NCBI RefSeq assembly: GCF_012910705.2 | Contig: NZ_WTVG02000037.1 | Coordinates: forward strand, 372,001-436,000 | Direction of reading: 5' to 3' | Length of the DNA: 64,000 nucleotides | Source of the DNA: Aromatoleum anaerobium | GTDB taxonomy: Bacteria > Pseudomonadota > Gammaproteobacteria > Burkholderiales > Rhodocyclaceae | Shown here: piece by piece, positions 7,377-17,789 of the stretch | Layout of the letters: the number at the start of each line of letters is the position of its first letter | Position numbering within the stretch: position 1 is the stretch's first letter | Made by a program: the position numbers and the translations under genes | The notes under the pieces: model-generated | The model's input: only the letters and a program-made list of their open reading frames with translations | Database searches by the model: none | Told to the model about the DNA's origin: nothing

Positions 7377-9347
7377 ATGCACAACACGCTCGAGCTGGTC
7401 CTGTTGCTCCTGGCGGCCTGCGTCGTCGTGGTCGCGGTTTTTCGCAGCCTGAGCTTGCCTCCGGTGCTCGGATACCTGCTCGTCGGCGCGGGAGTCGGTC
7501 CGCATGCGCTCGACCTGGTCGAAGCCTCGGACGGCGCGAGCCATCTGGCCGAGTTCGGGGTGGTGTTCCTGATGTTCTCGATCGGACTCGAGTTCTCGCT
7601 GCCGCGGCTGTTCGCGATGAAACGCATCGTGTTCGGGCTCGGCGCGGCGCAGGTGCTCGGATCGTTGCTGTTTACGATGCTGGCCGGGGCGATCTTCGGG
7701 CTCGGGTGGAGGGCGAGCTTCGCGCTCGGCGCGACGCTCGCGATGTCGTCGACGGCAATCCTCTCGAAGCTGCTGTCCGACCGCCTCGAACTCGACCGGC
7801 CGCACGGCAGGGAAACGATCGGTGTGCTGTTGTTCCAGGATATTGCCGTCGTGCCGCTGCTGATCCTCATCCCCGCGCTGTCGCAGCCGGCCGGGGAACT
7901 CGCCGGGACGCTCGGCATCGCGGCGCTCAAGGCCGCAGTGCTGCTCGCGCTGGTGCTCGTCGTCGGCCAGCGCGTGATGCGTTGGTGGTTTACCGTCGTC
8001 GCGCAGCGGCGCTCGGGCGAACTCTTCATGCTCAACGTGCTGCTGATCACGCTCGGGCTGGCGTGGCTTTCCGCAGCGGTGGGATTGTCGCTGGCACTGG
8101 GGGCGTTCCTGGCGGGCATGCTGATTTCCGAAACCGAGTACCGCTACCAGGTCGAGGAGGACATCAAGCCGTTTCGCGACGTGCTGCTCGGCCTGTTTTT
8201 CGTCACCGTCGGGATGTTCCTCGACGTCAGGCTGATCGTGGCGAACCTGGTGGCGGTGCTGGGACTGCTGGTGGCGCTGCTGGTATTCAAGGGGGCGATC
8301 GTCTTCGCGGCATCGCGAGCCTTCGGTTCGTCGAGCGGCACCGCGCTGCGCACGGCGCTGTGGCTGTGCGCCGGCGGCGAGTTCGGCTTCGTGCTGATCT
8401 CGCATATCGACGATGTCAGCCTGATGCCGGAGGCACTGCTGCAGATCACGGTTGCCGCGCTGGTGCTGTCGATGCTCGTTGCGCCGCTGATCGTGCAGCT
8501 GAGCGACAGGCTGGTGCTGCGTTTCGTCGCTTCCGAATGGCTGCTGCGCTCGATGGAGCTGACGCGCGTCGCTGCCCAGACGATGAACACCAGCAAACAC
8601 ATCATCGTCTGCGGCTACGGGCGCAGCGGGCAGTACATGGCGCGTTTCATGGAGCAGGAAAACGTCAGCTACGTGGCGCTCGATCTCGATCCGGAGCGCG
8701 TGCGCGAGGCGGGTGCGGCCGGCGATACCGTCGTGTATGGCGATGCGGCGCGTCACGAAACGCTGATGGCCGCGGGCATCATGCGGGCGAGTGCGCTGGT
8801 GATTTCGTTCGGCGAAGTCGAAGCTGCGCTGCGGGTCATGCATCGCGCCCACCTGCTGCGGCCGGATCTGCCGATTGTTGTGCGCGCCAGCGACGAGAAG
8901 GACATGGCGCGACTGTCGCAAGGAGGTGCCACCGAAGTGGTGCCGGAGGCTTTCGAAGGCAGCATCATCCTCGCCTCGCATGCGCTGGCGCTGATCGGCG
9001 TGCCGCTCAACCGCATCGTGCGGCGCATCCGCGACATCCGCAACCAGCGCTACGCGTTGATGCGCGGCTTCTTCCACGGCACCAGCGACGCGGCGGACGG
9101 GCCGGACGCGAACGAGGCGCGCCTGCGCTCGGTGACGCTGCCGGGCGGCGCCCGCGCAGTCGGCATGACGATCGGTGCGATCGGGCTCGGCGAGCTCGGC
9201 GTGGGCGTGTCGGCGGTGCGCCGGCGGAACATCCGGGGGCTGTCGCCGGGGCCGGAAACGCAGCTGGAGGAAGGCGATGTCGTCGTCCTGATCGGCGTTC
9301 AGGCCAATCTCGAACAGGCCGAGCGCCGCCTGCTCGGAGGGGTCTGA
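7377..9347 (+). CDS. CPA2-family monovalent cation:proton antiporter with TrkA-N and TrkA-C domains (KefB/KefC-like)
   Basis: This 656-residue inner-membrane protein has about twelve hydrophobic segments in residues 1-380 (Na+/H+ exchanger fold). A Rossmann NAD-binding RCK (TrkA-N) domain starts at about 405 (HIIVCGYGRSGQYMARF), and a TrkA-C domain occupies about 565-650. Such proteins exchange K+ or Na+ for protons under nucleotide or ligand gating. It is divergent from kdsD across 149 bp, an arrangement I know from related genomes. No clear Shine-Dalgarno site precedes the ATG. Ion specificity cannot be read. Confidence 0.9.
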   Translation: MHNTLELVLLLLAACVVVVAVFRSLSLPPVLGYLLVGAGVGPHALDLVEASDGASHLAEFGVVFLMFSIGLEFSLPRLFAMKRIVFGLGAAQVLGSLLFTMLAGAIFGLGWRASFALGATLAMSSTAILSKLLSDRLELDRPHGRETIGVLLFQDIAVVPLLILIPALSQPAGELAGTLGIAALKAAVLLALVLVVGQRVMRWWFTVVAQRRSGELFMLNVLLITLGLAWLSAAVGLSLALGAFLAGMLISETEYRYQVEEDIKPFRDVLLGLFFVTVGMFLDVRLIVANLVAVLGLLVALLVFKGAIVFAASRAFGSSSGTALRTALWLCAGGEFGFVLISHIDDVSLMPEALLQITVAALVLSMLVAPLIVQLSDRLVLRFVASEWLLRSMELTRVAAQTMNTSKHIIVCGYGRSGQYMARFMEQENVSYVALDLDPERVREAGAAGDTVVYGDAARHETLMAAGIMRASALVISFGEVEAALRVMHRAHLLRPDLPIVVRASDEKDMARLSQGGATEVVPEAFEGSIILASHALALIGVPLNRIVRRIRDIRNQRYALMRGFFHGTSDAADGPDANEARLRSVTLPGGARAVGMTIGAIGLGELGVGVSAVRRRNIRGLSPGPETQLEEGDVVVLIGVQANLEQAERRLLGGV

Positions 9348-9504
9348 GCGCCTCTCGGGTGCCCCTGCGGCCGTCCGTGCTCTGCTAAACTCCGCCGTTT
9401 GACGATGCACGGGGTGATGCGCTGAAGCACTTGATCTTGGTGAAGTGCCGCTCGTCCCTGATGCGTTAGTCTGTGTTTCCACAAGATTTTTTTGGCTGCC
9501 TCGC

Positions 9505-10323
9505 TTGTCATCCGAATCCTCCGCCACCCTCGTGCAGTTGCAGGACGTTCGCTTCGCATACGGCGAGCGGGTCATCCTGCGCGGCATCGATCTCGATATC
9601 CCGCGCGGGAAGGTGGTGGCGATCATGGGCGGCAGCGGCTGTGGCAAGACGACTTTGCTGCGCCTGATCGGCGGGCAGTTGCGGGCCAGCGGCGGGATCG
9701 TGAACGTCGCGGGCCAGAATCTGGCGCGCTTGTCGACCCGCGAGCTCTATGCGCTGCGCCGGCGCATGGGGATGCTGTTCCAGTTCGGCGCGCTATTCAC
9801 CGACATGTCGGTGTTCGACAACGTCGCGTTCCCGCTGCGCGAACATACCGACCTGCCGCCCGAACTGATTCGCGACCTCGTGCTGATGAAGCTCAATGCC
9901 GTCGGCTTGCGGGGTGCGGCGACGCTGAAGCCCGCGGAGCTCTCGGGCGGCATGGCACGCCGTGTCGCGCTGGCGCGCGCGATTGCGCTCGACCCGATGC
10001 TGATCATGTACGACGAGCCGTTCGCCGGCCTCGATCCGATCTCGCTGGGCGTCATCGGGCAGCTGATCCGCCGGCTCAACGATGCGCTCGGGGCGAGCAC
10101 GATCATGGTCACCCACGATATCCTCGAATCGCTGCAGATCGTCGATTACGTCTATTTCATCTCGGAAGGACGCATCGTCGCGCACGGCACGCCCGACGAG
10201 ATCCGCGCATCGGCCGATCCTTTCGTGCAGCAGTTCATCCATGCCGAGGCCGATGGCCCGGTGCCGTTCCATTATCCGGCTGAGCCTTTCGCGCCCAGCC
10301 TGCTGGGGCCGGGCGCGGCATGA
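9505..10323 (+). CDS. mlaF: Phospholipid-transport ABC ATPase MlaF
   Basis: MlaF is the ATPase of the MlaFEDB complex, which moves phospholipids between the inner membrane and periplasmic MlaC. Walker A is GGSGCGKTT (about 42-50), the signature is LSGGMARR, and Walker B is LIMYDEPFAGLDP, all in the MlaF-typical form. The start is uncertain: TTG at 9505 gives 272 residues, close to the family length. GTG at 9445 would add 20 residues and GTG at 9532 would remove 9; none has a strong Shine-Dalgarno site. The stop overlaps mlaE by 4 nt. Confidence 0.92.
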   Translation: MSSESSATLVQLQDVRFAYGERVILRGIDLDIPRGKVVAIMGGSGCGKTTLLRLIGGQLRASGGIVNVAGQNLARLSTRELYALRRRMGMLFQFGALFTDMSVFDNVAFPLREHTDLPPELIRDLVLMKLNAVGLRGAATLKPAELSGGMARRVALARAIALDPMLIMYDEPFAGLDPISLGVIGQLIRRLNDALGASTIMVTHDILESLQIVDYVYFISEGRIVAHGTPDEIRASADPFVQQFIHAEADGPVPFHYPAEPFAPSLLGPGAA

Positions 10324-11114
10324 ACGGCCTGCTGAGTGTCGTGCGCCGGCTCGGCCGCGCCGTCATCGACGGGGTGTGGCGGCTCGGTTTCGCGACGCGC
10401 TTCTTCGGCCTGCTGCTGCTGTATTCCGGACAGTCGCTGCGGCGCGTGCATCTGACGATCCGCGAAGTGTATTTCAGCGGCGTGCTGTCGCTGCTGATCA
10501 TCATCGTCTCCGGGCTTTTCGTCGGCATGGTGCTCGGACTGCAGGGCTACGAGACGCTGCAGCGTTTCGGCTCCGGCGATGCGCTCGGCGTGCTCGTGGC
10601 CCTGTCGCTGACGCGCGAACTGGGGCCGGTCGTCGCCGCGCTGCTGTTCGCGAGCCGCGCCGGCTCGGCGGTGACGGCCGAGATCGGCCTGATGAAAGCG
10701 ACCGAGCAGCTCAAGGCGATGGACATGATGGCGGTCAATCCGATCGCCCGCGTCGTCGCGCCGCGTTTCTGGGGCGGCGTGATCTCGATGCCGCTGCTCG
10801 CCGCGCTTTTTTCCGCGATGGGCGTGTTCGGCGGCTGGCTGATCGGCGTCGTGCTGATCGGCGTCGATGAAGGTGCTTTCTGGTCGCAGATGCAGGCGGC
10901 CGTCGATTTTCGTTTCGATGTCGTCAACGGCGTGATCAAGAGCGTGGTTTTCGGTGCCGCGGTGGCGCTGATCGCGGTGTTCGAAGGCTACGACTGCACG
11001 CCCACCGCCGAAGGCGTGTCGCGCGCGATCACCCGCACCGTTGTCAGTTCGGCGCTGGCGATCCTGGCGCTCGACTTCGTGCTTACTTCCTTCATGTTCA
11101 GGGGCCAGTCATGA
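10320..11114 (+). CDS. mlaE: Phospholipid-transport ABC permease MlaE
   Basis: MlaE is the membrane subunit of the MlaFEDB lipid transporter. The 264-residue protein has several hydrophobic helices and the Permease/MlaE signature, with TRELGPVVAALLFASRAGSA, and EIGLMKATEQLKAMDMMAVNP, at about 98-140. Its ATG overlaps the mlaF stop and its own stop overlaps mlaD, so the three genes are translationally coupled. Confidence 0.95.
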   Translation: MNGLLSVVRRLGRAVIDGVWRLGFATRFFGLLLLYSGQSLRRVHLTIREVYFSGVLSLLIIIVSGLFVGMVLGLQGYETLQRFGSGDALGVLVALSLTRELGPVVAALLFASRAGSAVTAEIGLMKATEQLKAMDMMAVNPIARVVAPRFWGGVISMPLLAALFSAMGVFGGWLIGVVLIGVDEGAFWSQMQAAVDFRFDVVNGVIKSVVFGAAVALIAVFEGYDCTPTAEGVSRAITRTVVSSALAILALDFVLTSFMFRGQS

Positions 11115-11578
11115 GCCGCACAACGCTCGACCTGTGGGTCGGTTTCTTCGTCGTCATCGGCATGGCTGCGCTGCTGTTCCTTTCGCTGAAAGTCGGCAAT
11201 CTCGCGAGCGCCAATTTCAGCGAGTCCTACGTCCTCAAGGCGCAGTTCGACAACATCGGCGGCCTGAAAGTCAGGGCGCCGGTGAAGAGCGCGGGGGTCG
11301 TCGTCGGGCGCGTGACGAACATCGGCTTCGATACCGGCAGCTATCGCGCCGAAGTGACTTTCGTGGTCGATACCCGGTTTCAATTCCCCCGCGACACGAT
11401 CGCGACGATCCTGACTTCCGGGCTGCTCGGCGAGCAATACCTCGGGCTCGAGCCGGGCGGCGACGTCGAGATGCTGAAGAGCGGGGAGGCCGTGCAGATC
11501 ACGCAGTCCGCCGTGGTGCTCGAAAAGCTGATCGGGCAATTCCTGTTCAACAAGGCAGCGGAGGCTCCGGCGAACTGA
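11111..11578 (+). CDS. mlaD: Outer membrane lipid asymmetry protein MlaD (MCE domain)
   Basis: MlaD forms a periplasmic hexameric ring on MlaE and passes lipid to MlaC. The 155-residue protein has an N-terminal membrane anchor (about 8-26, LWVGFFVVIGMAALLFL) and one MCE domain (about 38-118), including YVLKAQFDNIGGLKVRAPVK and VTNIGF. The tail after the MCE domain is short. It overlaps mlaE by 4 nt. Confidence 0.94.
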   Translation: MSRTTLDLWVGFFVVIGMAALLFLSLKVGNLASANFSESYVLKAQFDNIGGLKVRAPVKSAGVVVGRVTNIGFDTGSYRAEVTFVVDTRFQFPRDTIATILTSGLLGEQYLGLEPGGDVEMLKSGEAVQITQSAVVLEKLIGQFLFNKAAEAPAN

Positions 11579-11603
11579 CCCTGCCGCATTGCATCGAACA
11601 AAA

Positions 11604-12443
11604 ATGAATAACAATCCCTTCCCCCGGCCCACGACGCTCGCGGCGATCGCGCTCTGCCTGACGCTCGCCGCCGGCTGCACGACGCGGGTCGCGAATCCGG
11701 ACGATCCGCTCGAGCGCTACAACCGCGCGATGTTCGGTTTCAACGAAACGGTCGACCGCGCCGCGATCCGGCCGGTCGCCGAGGCCTACGATGCGACGAT
11801 GCCGACGCCCGTACGCACCGGCGTCGGCAACTTCTTCGGCAACGTCGGCGACGTCTGGAACGGCGTCAATAACCTGCTGCAGGGCAAGTTGAGGGAAGGC
11901 CTGTCCGACGGTGCCCGGTTCGGCCTGAACTCGACGCTCGGCATCCTCGGCATCTTCGATGTCGCGTCGGAGTTCGGACTGCCCAAGAGCGACGAGGATT
12001 TCGGCCAGACGCTCGGGCGCTGGGGAGTCGGCGAAGGCGCCTATTTCGTCGTGCCGTTCTTCGGTCCGCGCACGGTGCGCGACGCCGCCGTGCTGCCGAT
12101 CGACCTGTACGGCGACAATGTCTGGGGCGTGAGCGACGTCGCGGCGCGCAACAGCCTGACCGTGCTGCGTCTCGTGCATGGCCGGGCGAACCTGCTCGGC
12201 ATCGACAAGACGCTCGAAGAAGGCACCCTCGACAAGTATTCCTATGCGCGCGACTTCTACCTGCAGCAGCGTCGCTACCGGGTCCATGACGGGAGCCCGC
12301 CGCAGGAATACGAGGATTTCAACGGGGGTGACGGTGCCGCATCGCCGCATGGGCCCGCCAAGGGTGTCGCGGCAGCGACGAATGTCGACGAATTTCAGCA
12401 GGCGAGCGCCGGATCCGGTGGTGACCGCCCGGCCACAAGGTAA
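11604..12443 (+). CDS. mlaA: Outer membrane lipoprotein MlaA (VacJ)
   Basis: MlaA removes misplaced phospholipid from the outer leaflet of the outer membrane and gives it to MlaC. From the ATG at 11604 the protein has 279 residues. A lipoprotein signal peptide ends in the lipobox LAAGC at about residues 22-26. The VacJ domain shows DPLERYNRAMFGFNETVDR, FGLNSTLGILGIFDVASEFGL, and EDFGQTLGRWGVG, each split by variable residues. In betaproteobacteria mlaA sits inside the mla operon, as here. The C-terminal 40 residues are low complexity. Confidence 0.95.
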   Translation: MNNNPFPRPTTLAAIALCLTLAAGCTTRVANPDDPLERYNRAMFGFNETVDRAAIRPVAEAYDATMPTPVRTGVGNFFGNVGDVWNGVNNLLQGKLREGLSDGARFGLNSTLGILGIFDVASEFGLPKSDEDFGQTLGRWGVGEGAYFVVPFFGPRTVRDAAVLPIDLYGDNVWGVSDVAARNSLTVLRLVHGRANLLGIDKTLEEGTLDKYSYARDFYLQQRRYRVHDGSPPQEYEDFNGGDGAASPHGPAKGVAAATNVDEFQQASAGSGGDRPATR

Positions 12444-12449
12444 TACAAG

Positions 12450-13106
12450 ATGAAAAAACTCTTCCTTTCTCTGTGTCTGTTCCTGTCGATCGGCGCGAGT
12501 ATGGCGGCCGACCCCGTCACGCCGCCCGGTGCCCGAGCCACGGCTGCGCTGATTGCTCCCGACGCGCTGGTTCGTGACGTGAGCAGCGACGTGCTGGCGA
12601 TCGTTCGCGACGACCACGCGATCCGGGCGGGCGATACGGGCCGCGTCGTCAGTCTCGTCGAGGAAAAAGTGCTGCCGCACTTCAACTTCCGCCGCATGAC
12701 GATGCTCGCCGTCGGCAAGGATTGGCGCCAGGCGACTCCCGAGCAGCAGAAGGAACTGGTCGACGTGTTCCGCACGCTGCTGGTCCGCACCTATTCCAAT
12801 GCCCTGACGCAGTACCGCAACCAGGTCATCGAATACAAGCCGGCGCGGTTCGGCGCCGCCGATACCACGGTGCGTGTGCAGACCGAGGTCCGCCAGGCCG
12901 GGGCGCAGCCGATCAACATCGACTACGTGCTCGAAAAGACCGATCGCGGCTGGAAAGTGTTCGACGTCGTCGTCGCCGGCGTCAGCCTGGTGACGAATTA
13001 TCGCGGCACGTTCGCGCAGGAAATCCGCGCTGGCGGCATCGACGGGCTGATCCGTTCCCTGCATGCCAAGACGCAGGAACTGAGCGGCCCCGCCGAGCGT
13101 TCATGA
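12450..13106 (+). CDS. mlaC: Periplasmic phospholipid-binding protein MlaC
   Basis: MlaC shuttles phospholipid across the periplasm between MlaA and MlaFEDB. The 218-residue precursor has a signal peptide (MKKLFLSLCLFLSIGASMAA) cleaved near residue 20. The Tol-Tol-Ttg2D domain follows, with HFNFRRMTMLAVGKDWR, and WKVFDVVVAGVSLVTNYR, near the C-terminus. It lies 6 nt after mlaA and overlaps mlaB by 4 nt. Confidence 0.95.
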   Translation: MKKLFLSLCLFLSIGASMAADPVTPPGARATAALIAPDALVRDVSSDVLAIVRDDHAIRAGDTGRVVSLVEEKVLPHFNFRRMTMLAVGKDWRQATPEQQKELVDVFRTLLVRTYSNALTQYRNQVIEYKPARFGAADTTVRVQTEVRQAGAQPINIDYVLEKTDRGWKVFDVVVAGVSLVTNYRGTFAQEIRAGGIDGLIRSLHAKTQELSGPAERS

Positions 13107-13405
13107 ACGGCAACGTGACCGGGGTGCTGCGGCTCGACGGACCGCTGACGATGACGACCGTGAACGGGTTCGTGCAGGCCGGGCGCGCGAAGGCCGCGGC
13201 CGGCGACCTGACGGTCGACCTGTCCGGCGTCACCGCAGCCGATTCCGCGGCGCTGGCGCTGCTGTTCGACTGGCTGCGAGCGGCCCGTGGCGCCAGCCAC
13301 CGGATGACGCTGAGCGGCGTCCCCGCGGGATTGCGCAGCCTCGCCGCGCTGTATGGCGTCGACGAGCTGTTGCCGGCGCAAGCCCCGGCCGCATCGACTC
13401 AATGA
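13103..13405 (+). CDS. mlaB: STAS-domain protein MlaB
   Basis: MlaB is a small cytoplasmic STAS protein that binds MlaF and is needed for transporter assembly or activity. The 100-residue product matches a single STAS domain, with the VDLSGVTAADSAALALLFDWLR phospho-acceptor-type region split around residue 45. The start ATG overlaps the mlaC stop and the stop overlaps the next ABC gene, so it belongs to the same message. Confidence 0.88.
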   Translation: MNGNVTGVLRLDGPLTMTTVNGFVQAGRAKAAAGDLTVDLSGVTAADSAALALLFDWLRAARGASHRMTLSGVPAGLRSLAALYGVDELLPAQAPAASTQ

Positions 13406-14298
13406 GCCTGCCGGCGATCCGCATTGTTTCGGCGACGAAGCGGTATGGCTCCGTGCAGGCGCTCGCCGGCGTCGACCTCGAGGTCGACCGCGGCGAGTTC
13501 TTCGGCCTGCTCGGTCCGAACGGCGCCGGCAAGACGACGCTGATCTCGGCGCTGTCAGGGCTGGTCCGCGCCGACAGCGGCACGCTCGAAGTGATGGGGC
13601 ACGACGTCGTGTCCGATTACCGCAATGCGCGCCGCAAGCTGGGAGTGGTGCCGCAGGAACTGGTATTCGACCCGTTTTTCACGGTGCGGGAGCTGCTGCG
13701 CATCCAGTCTGGCTACTTCGGCATCCGCCACAACGACGACTGGATCGACGAGATCCTCGCGAGCCTCGATCTGACCGCCAAGGCGGGCGCGAACATGCGC
13801 ATGCTGTCGGGCGGCATGAAGCGTCGCGTGCTGGTCGCCCAGGCGCTGGTGCACCGGCCGCCGGTGATCGTGCTCGACGAGCCGACCGCAGGCGTCGACG
13901 TCGAGCTGCGCCAAGGCCTGTGGCAGTTCATCCGCAAGCTCAACCGCGACGGTCACACGATCGTGCTGACGACCCATTATCTCGAAGAGGCCGAGGCGCT
14001 GTGCGGGCGCATCGCGATGTTGAAGGCGGGCCGCGTCGTCGCGCTCGACACCACCGCCAACCTGCTGCGGCGTTTCGCGGCCCATTCGCTGCGCGTGCGT
14101 CTCGAGCGTCCCGAAATCGCCGGCCGACTCGGCGCGACGCTCGCCGAAGGCGGCTGGGCGGAGTTCGCGCTCGACACCTACGACGAGGTCGAGCCGACGC
14201 TCGCGCGCCTGCGCGAGGCGGGCGGGCGGATCGTCGAGATGCAGCTCGGCGAAGCCGATCTCGAGCGGGTGTTCGTCGAGGTCATGCACGATGCGTGA
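13402..14298 (+). CDS. ABC-2 type transporter ATP-binding protein (YadG-like)
   Basis: This 298-residue ATPase has Walker A GPNGAGKTT at about 36-44, the signature LSGGMKRR, and Walker B VIVLDEPTAGVD. Its C-terminal 70 residues follow the DrrA/NodI/YadG pattern of ABC-2 exporters. It directly follows mlaB with a 4-nt overlap and overlaps its permease gene by 8 nt. The substrate is unknown; the conserved position next to mla in betaproteobacteria suggests envelope export, but this is inference only. Confidence 0.9.
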   Translation: MSLPAIRIVSATKRYGSVQALAGVDLEVDRGEFFGLLGPNGAGKTTLISALSGLVRADSGTLEVMGHDVVSDYRNARRKLGVVPQELVFDPFFTVRELLRIQSGYFGIRHNDDWIDEILASLDLTAKAGANMRMLSGGMKRRVLVAQALVHRPPVIVLDEPTAGVDVELRQGLWQFIRKLNRDGHTIVLTTHYLEEAEALCGRIAMLKAGRVVALDTTANLLRRFAAHSLRVRLERPEIAGRLGATLAEGGWAEFALDTYDEVEPTLARLREAGGRIVEMQLGEADLERVFVEVMHDA

Positions 14299-15061
14299 AT
14301 CGCGCCTCGCGGGTTTTCGCACGCTGCTGTACAAGGAAGTGTTGCGCTTCTGGAAAGTCGCGTTCCAGACCGTCCTGGCGCCGGTGATCAACGCGATGCT
14401 GTTCCTGCTGATCTTCTCGCACGTGCTCGACCGCCACGTCACCGTCTACGGCGACATCGCCTACACGGCGTTCCTCGTGCCGGGGCTGGTGATGATGTCG
14501 CTGCTGCAGAACGCGTTCGCCAACAGCTCGTCGTCGCTGATCCAGAGCAAGATCACCGGCAACATCATTTTCGTCCTGCTGCCGCCGCTGTCGTACCGCG
14601 AGTTCTATGCTGCCTACGTGATCGCGTCGATGCTGCGCGGGCTGTTCGTCGGCGCCGGCGTGCTGCTGGTGTCGATTCCGTTCGTCGATCTGTCGATCGC
14701 CGCGCCGGGCTGGGCGCTGGCGTTCGCACTGATGGGCAGCGCGATCCTCGCTTCGCTCGGCGTCATCGCCGGCATCTGGGCCGACAAGTTCGACCAGCTC
14801 GCCGGGTTCCAGAACTTCCTGATCATGCCGCTGACGATGCTGTCCGGCGTGTTCTATTCGCTGCATTCCCTGCCGCAGCTGTGGCAGGACGTGTCCCACG
14901 CCAACCCGTTCTTCTTCATGATCGACGGTTTCCGCTACGGCTTTTTCGGCCAGTCCGACGTGTCGCCGTGGCTGAGCCTGGGTGTCGTTAGTGTCTGTCT
15001 GATGTTACTTGCGGCTCTGACCCTGGCGATGCTCGCCCGGGGCTACAAGCTGCGCGCCTGA
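14291..15061 (+). CDS. ABC-2 type transporter permease (YadH-like)
   Basis: The 256-residue membrane protein has six hydrophobic segments and the ABC-2 membrane signature near residues 165-200 (KFDQLAGFQNFLIMPLTMLSGVFYSL, split). It pairs with the preceding ATPase, overlapping its end by 8 nt. Together they form a full exporter of unknown substrate. It ends 10 nt before ibaG. Confidence 0.9.
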   Translation: MRESRLAGFRTLLYKEVLRFWKVAFQTVLAPVINAMLFLLIFSHVLDRHVTVYGDIAYTAFLVPGLVMMSLLQNAFANSSSSLIQSKITGNIIFVLLPPLSYREFYAAYVIASMLRGLFVGAGVLLVSIPFVDLSIAAPGWALAFALMGSAILASLGVIAGIWADKFDQLAGFQNFLIMPLTMLSGVFYSLHSLPQLWQDVSHANPFFFMIDGFRYGFFGQSDVSPWLSLGVVSVCLMLLAALTLAMLARGYKLRA

Positions 15062-16588
<1,527 letters not shown>

Positions 16589-16618
16589 GCGGCAGGCGCG
16601 GCGGTGCGGCCCGGCAGC

Positions 16619-17014
16619 TCAGTGTCCGGCGGCTTCCGGCTGTCGGACTTCGAGCACTTCGAGGTGGATCGAACGCCCGTCGTCGGTCTTCCAGTCGATC
16701 GCCTGGCCGACCGACAGGCCGAGCAGCGCGCTGCCAGCCGGCGAGAATACGGACACCTTGCCGGGACCCTGCCCGGCATCGCCCGGATAGACGAGAGTCA
16801 GCTCGTATTCGCGGCCGCTGGGTTGTTCGCGAAAGCGCGCCCGACTGTTCATCGTGATCACGTCGACCGGCATCTCCTCCGGTTCGCGCACCACGGCGCG
16901 CTCCAATTCATCGCGCAGGCCGTTCAGGTCGCTACGGTTGCGAGTGGCGGGCGAGAACAGCAGGCCTTCCAGGCGTTCCAGGTCACGTGAAGAGATCACG
17001 ATCTCGGGTTTCAT
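16619..17014 (-). CDS. rnk: Nucleoside diphosphate kinase regulator (Rnk, GreA/GreB-like)
   Basis: Rnk is a RNA polymerase-binding protein with a GreA-like C-terminal domain and a short coiled coil. The 131-residue product shows an N-terminal helical arm (about 1-50) and the GreA/B C-terminal fold (about 52-125) with [31 protein letters not shown] and W-KTDDG. A GAGGTG Shine-Dalgarno site lies 7 nt before the ATG. It is convergent with murA and divergent from hisG. Its leader contains a terminator-like hairpin. Confidence 0.9.
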   Translation of the reverse strand: MKPEIVISSRDLERLEGLLFSPATRNRSDLNGLRDELERAVVREPEEMPVDVITMNSRARFREQPSGREYELTLVYPGDAGQGPGKVSVFSPAGSALLGLSVGQAIDWKTDDGRSIHLEVLEVRQPEAAGH

Positions 17015-17040
17015 CTCATTTCACCTCAAATCGTTGGTGG

Positions 17041-17078
17041 AAAAAGTAAAAATGGCCGAACCGCCGTGCGGTTCAGCC
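17041..17078 (-). terminator. Terminator/attenuator-like hairpin in the rnk leader
   Basis: On the minus strand a stem GGCtGAACCGC-ACG-GCGGTTCgGCC (17078-17054, one mismatch) is followed by ATTTTTACTTTTT. This is the shape of an intrinsic terminator, but it lies 27 nt upstream of the rnk start codon rather than after a gene. There is little room for a promoter between hairpin and gene, so attenuation of rnk or a short RNA from the divergent region is possible. Confidence 0.7.
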
Positions 17079-17147
17079 AACCGCTGCAGGCTAACAGAAG
17101 GCGTGCCGGGTTACAATGTCGGCCCGATTTCTTCCGAGGCGCCGTCT

Positions 17148-17789
17148 GTGTCCAGCATCACCCTCGCCCTGTCGAAGGGCCGCATCTTCGAGGAAACGCT
17201 ACCGCTGCTCGCGGCGGCCGGCATCGTGCCCGCCGACAATCCCGAAACCTCGCGCAAGCTGATCATCGACACCAACCGCCCGGACGTGCGCCTCGTCATC
17301 GTGCGCGCGACCGACACGCCGACCTACGTGCAGTATGGCGCGGCCGACCTCGGCATCGCCGGCAAGGACGTCCTTCTTGAGCACGGTGGCGCCGGGCTGT
17401 ACCAGCCGCTTGACCTCGATATCGCCAAATGCCGGTTGTGCGTCGCGACGCGCAAAGGCTTCGATTACGCTGCGGCTTCCCGACCCGGCGGCCGGATCCG
17501 CGTCGCGACGAAATACATCAACAGCGCGAAGGCGCATTTCGCCGCGAAAGGCGTGCACGTCGACCTGATCAAGCTGTACGGTTCGATGGAGCTCGCGCCG
17601 CTCGTTGGCCTCGCCGATGCGATCGTCGACCTCGTGTCGAGCGGCGGTACCTTGCGCGCGAACAATCTCGAAGAGGTCGAGGAAATCATGCCGATCAGCT
17701 CGCGCCTGATCGTCAACCAGGCTTCGCTCAAGCTCAAGCGCGAACTCATCCAGCCGCTGCTGGAGGCCTTTGCAGGAGCCGTGAAATGA
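17148..17789 (+). CDS. hisG: ATP phosphoribosyltransferase catalytic subunit HisG (short form)
   Basis: HisG condenses ATP and PRPP in the first step of histidine synthesis. The protein has 213 residues from the GTG at 17148, preceded by GAGG. It is the short form without the C-terminal ACT-like regulatory domain, so it needs HisZ, which is encoded at 46177-47331. The N-terminus [18 protein letters not shown] and the PRPP loop [14 protein letters not shown] are typical. The stop overlaps hisD by 4 nt. Confidence 0.96.
   Translation: MSSITLALSKGRIFEETLPLLAAAGIVPADNPETSRKLIIDTNRPDVRLVIVRATDTPTYVQYGAADLGIAGKDVLLEHGGAGLYQPLDLDIAKCRLCVATRKGFDYAAASRPGGRIRVATKYINSAKAHFAAKGVHVDLIKLYGSMELAPLVGLADAIVDLVSSGGTLRANNLEEVEEIMPISSRLIVNQASLKLKRELIQPLLEAFAGAVK

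Noticed and set aside
7371-9647. Long open frame antisense to the CPA2 antiporter (758 codons)
   Set aside because: It is a GC-bias shadow: composition is Arg/His/Asp-rich without any domain, and the plus strand holds a full antiporter.
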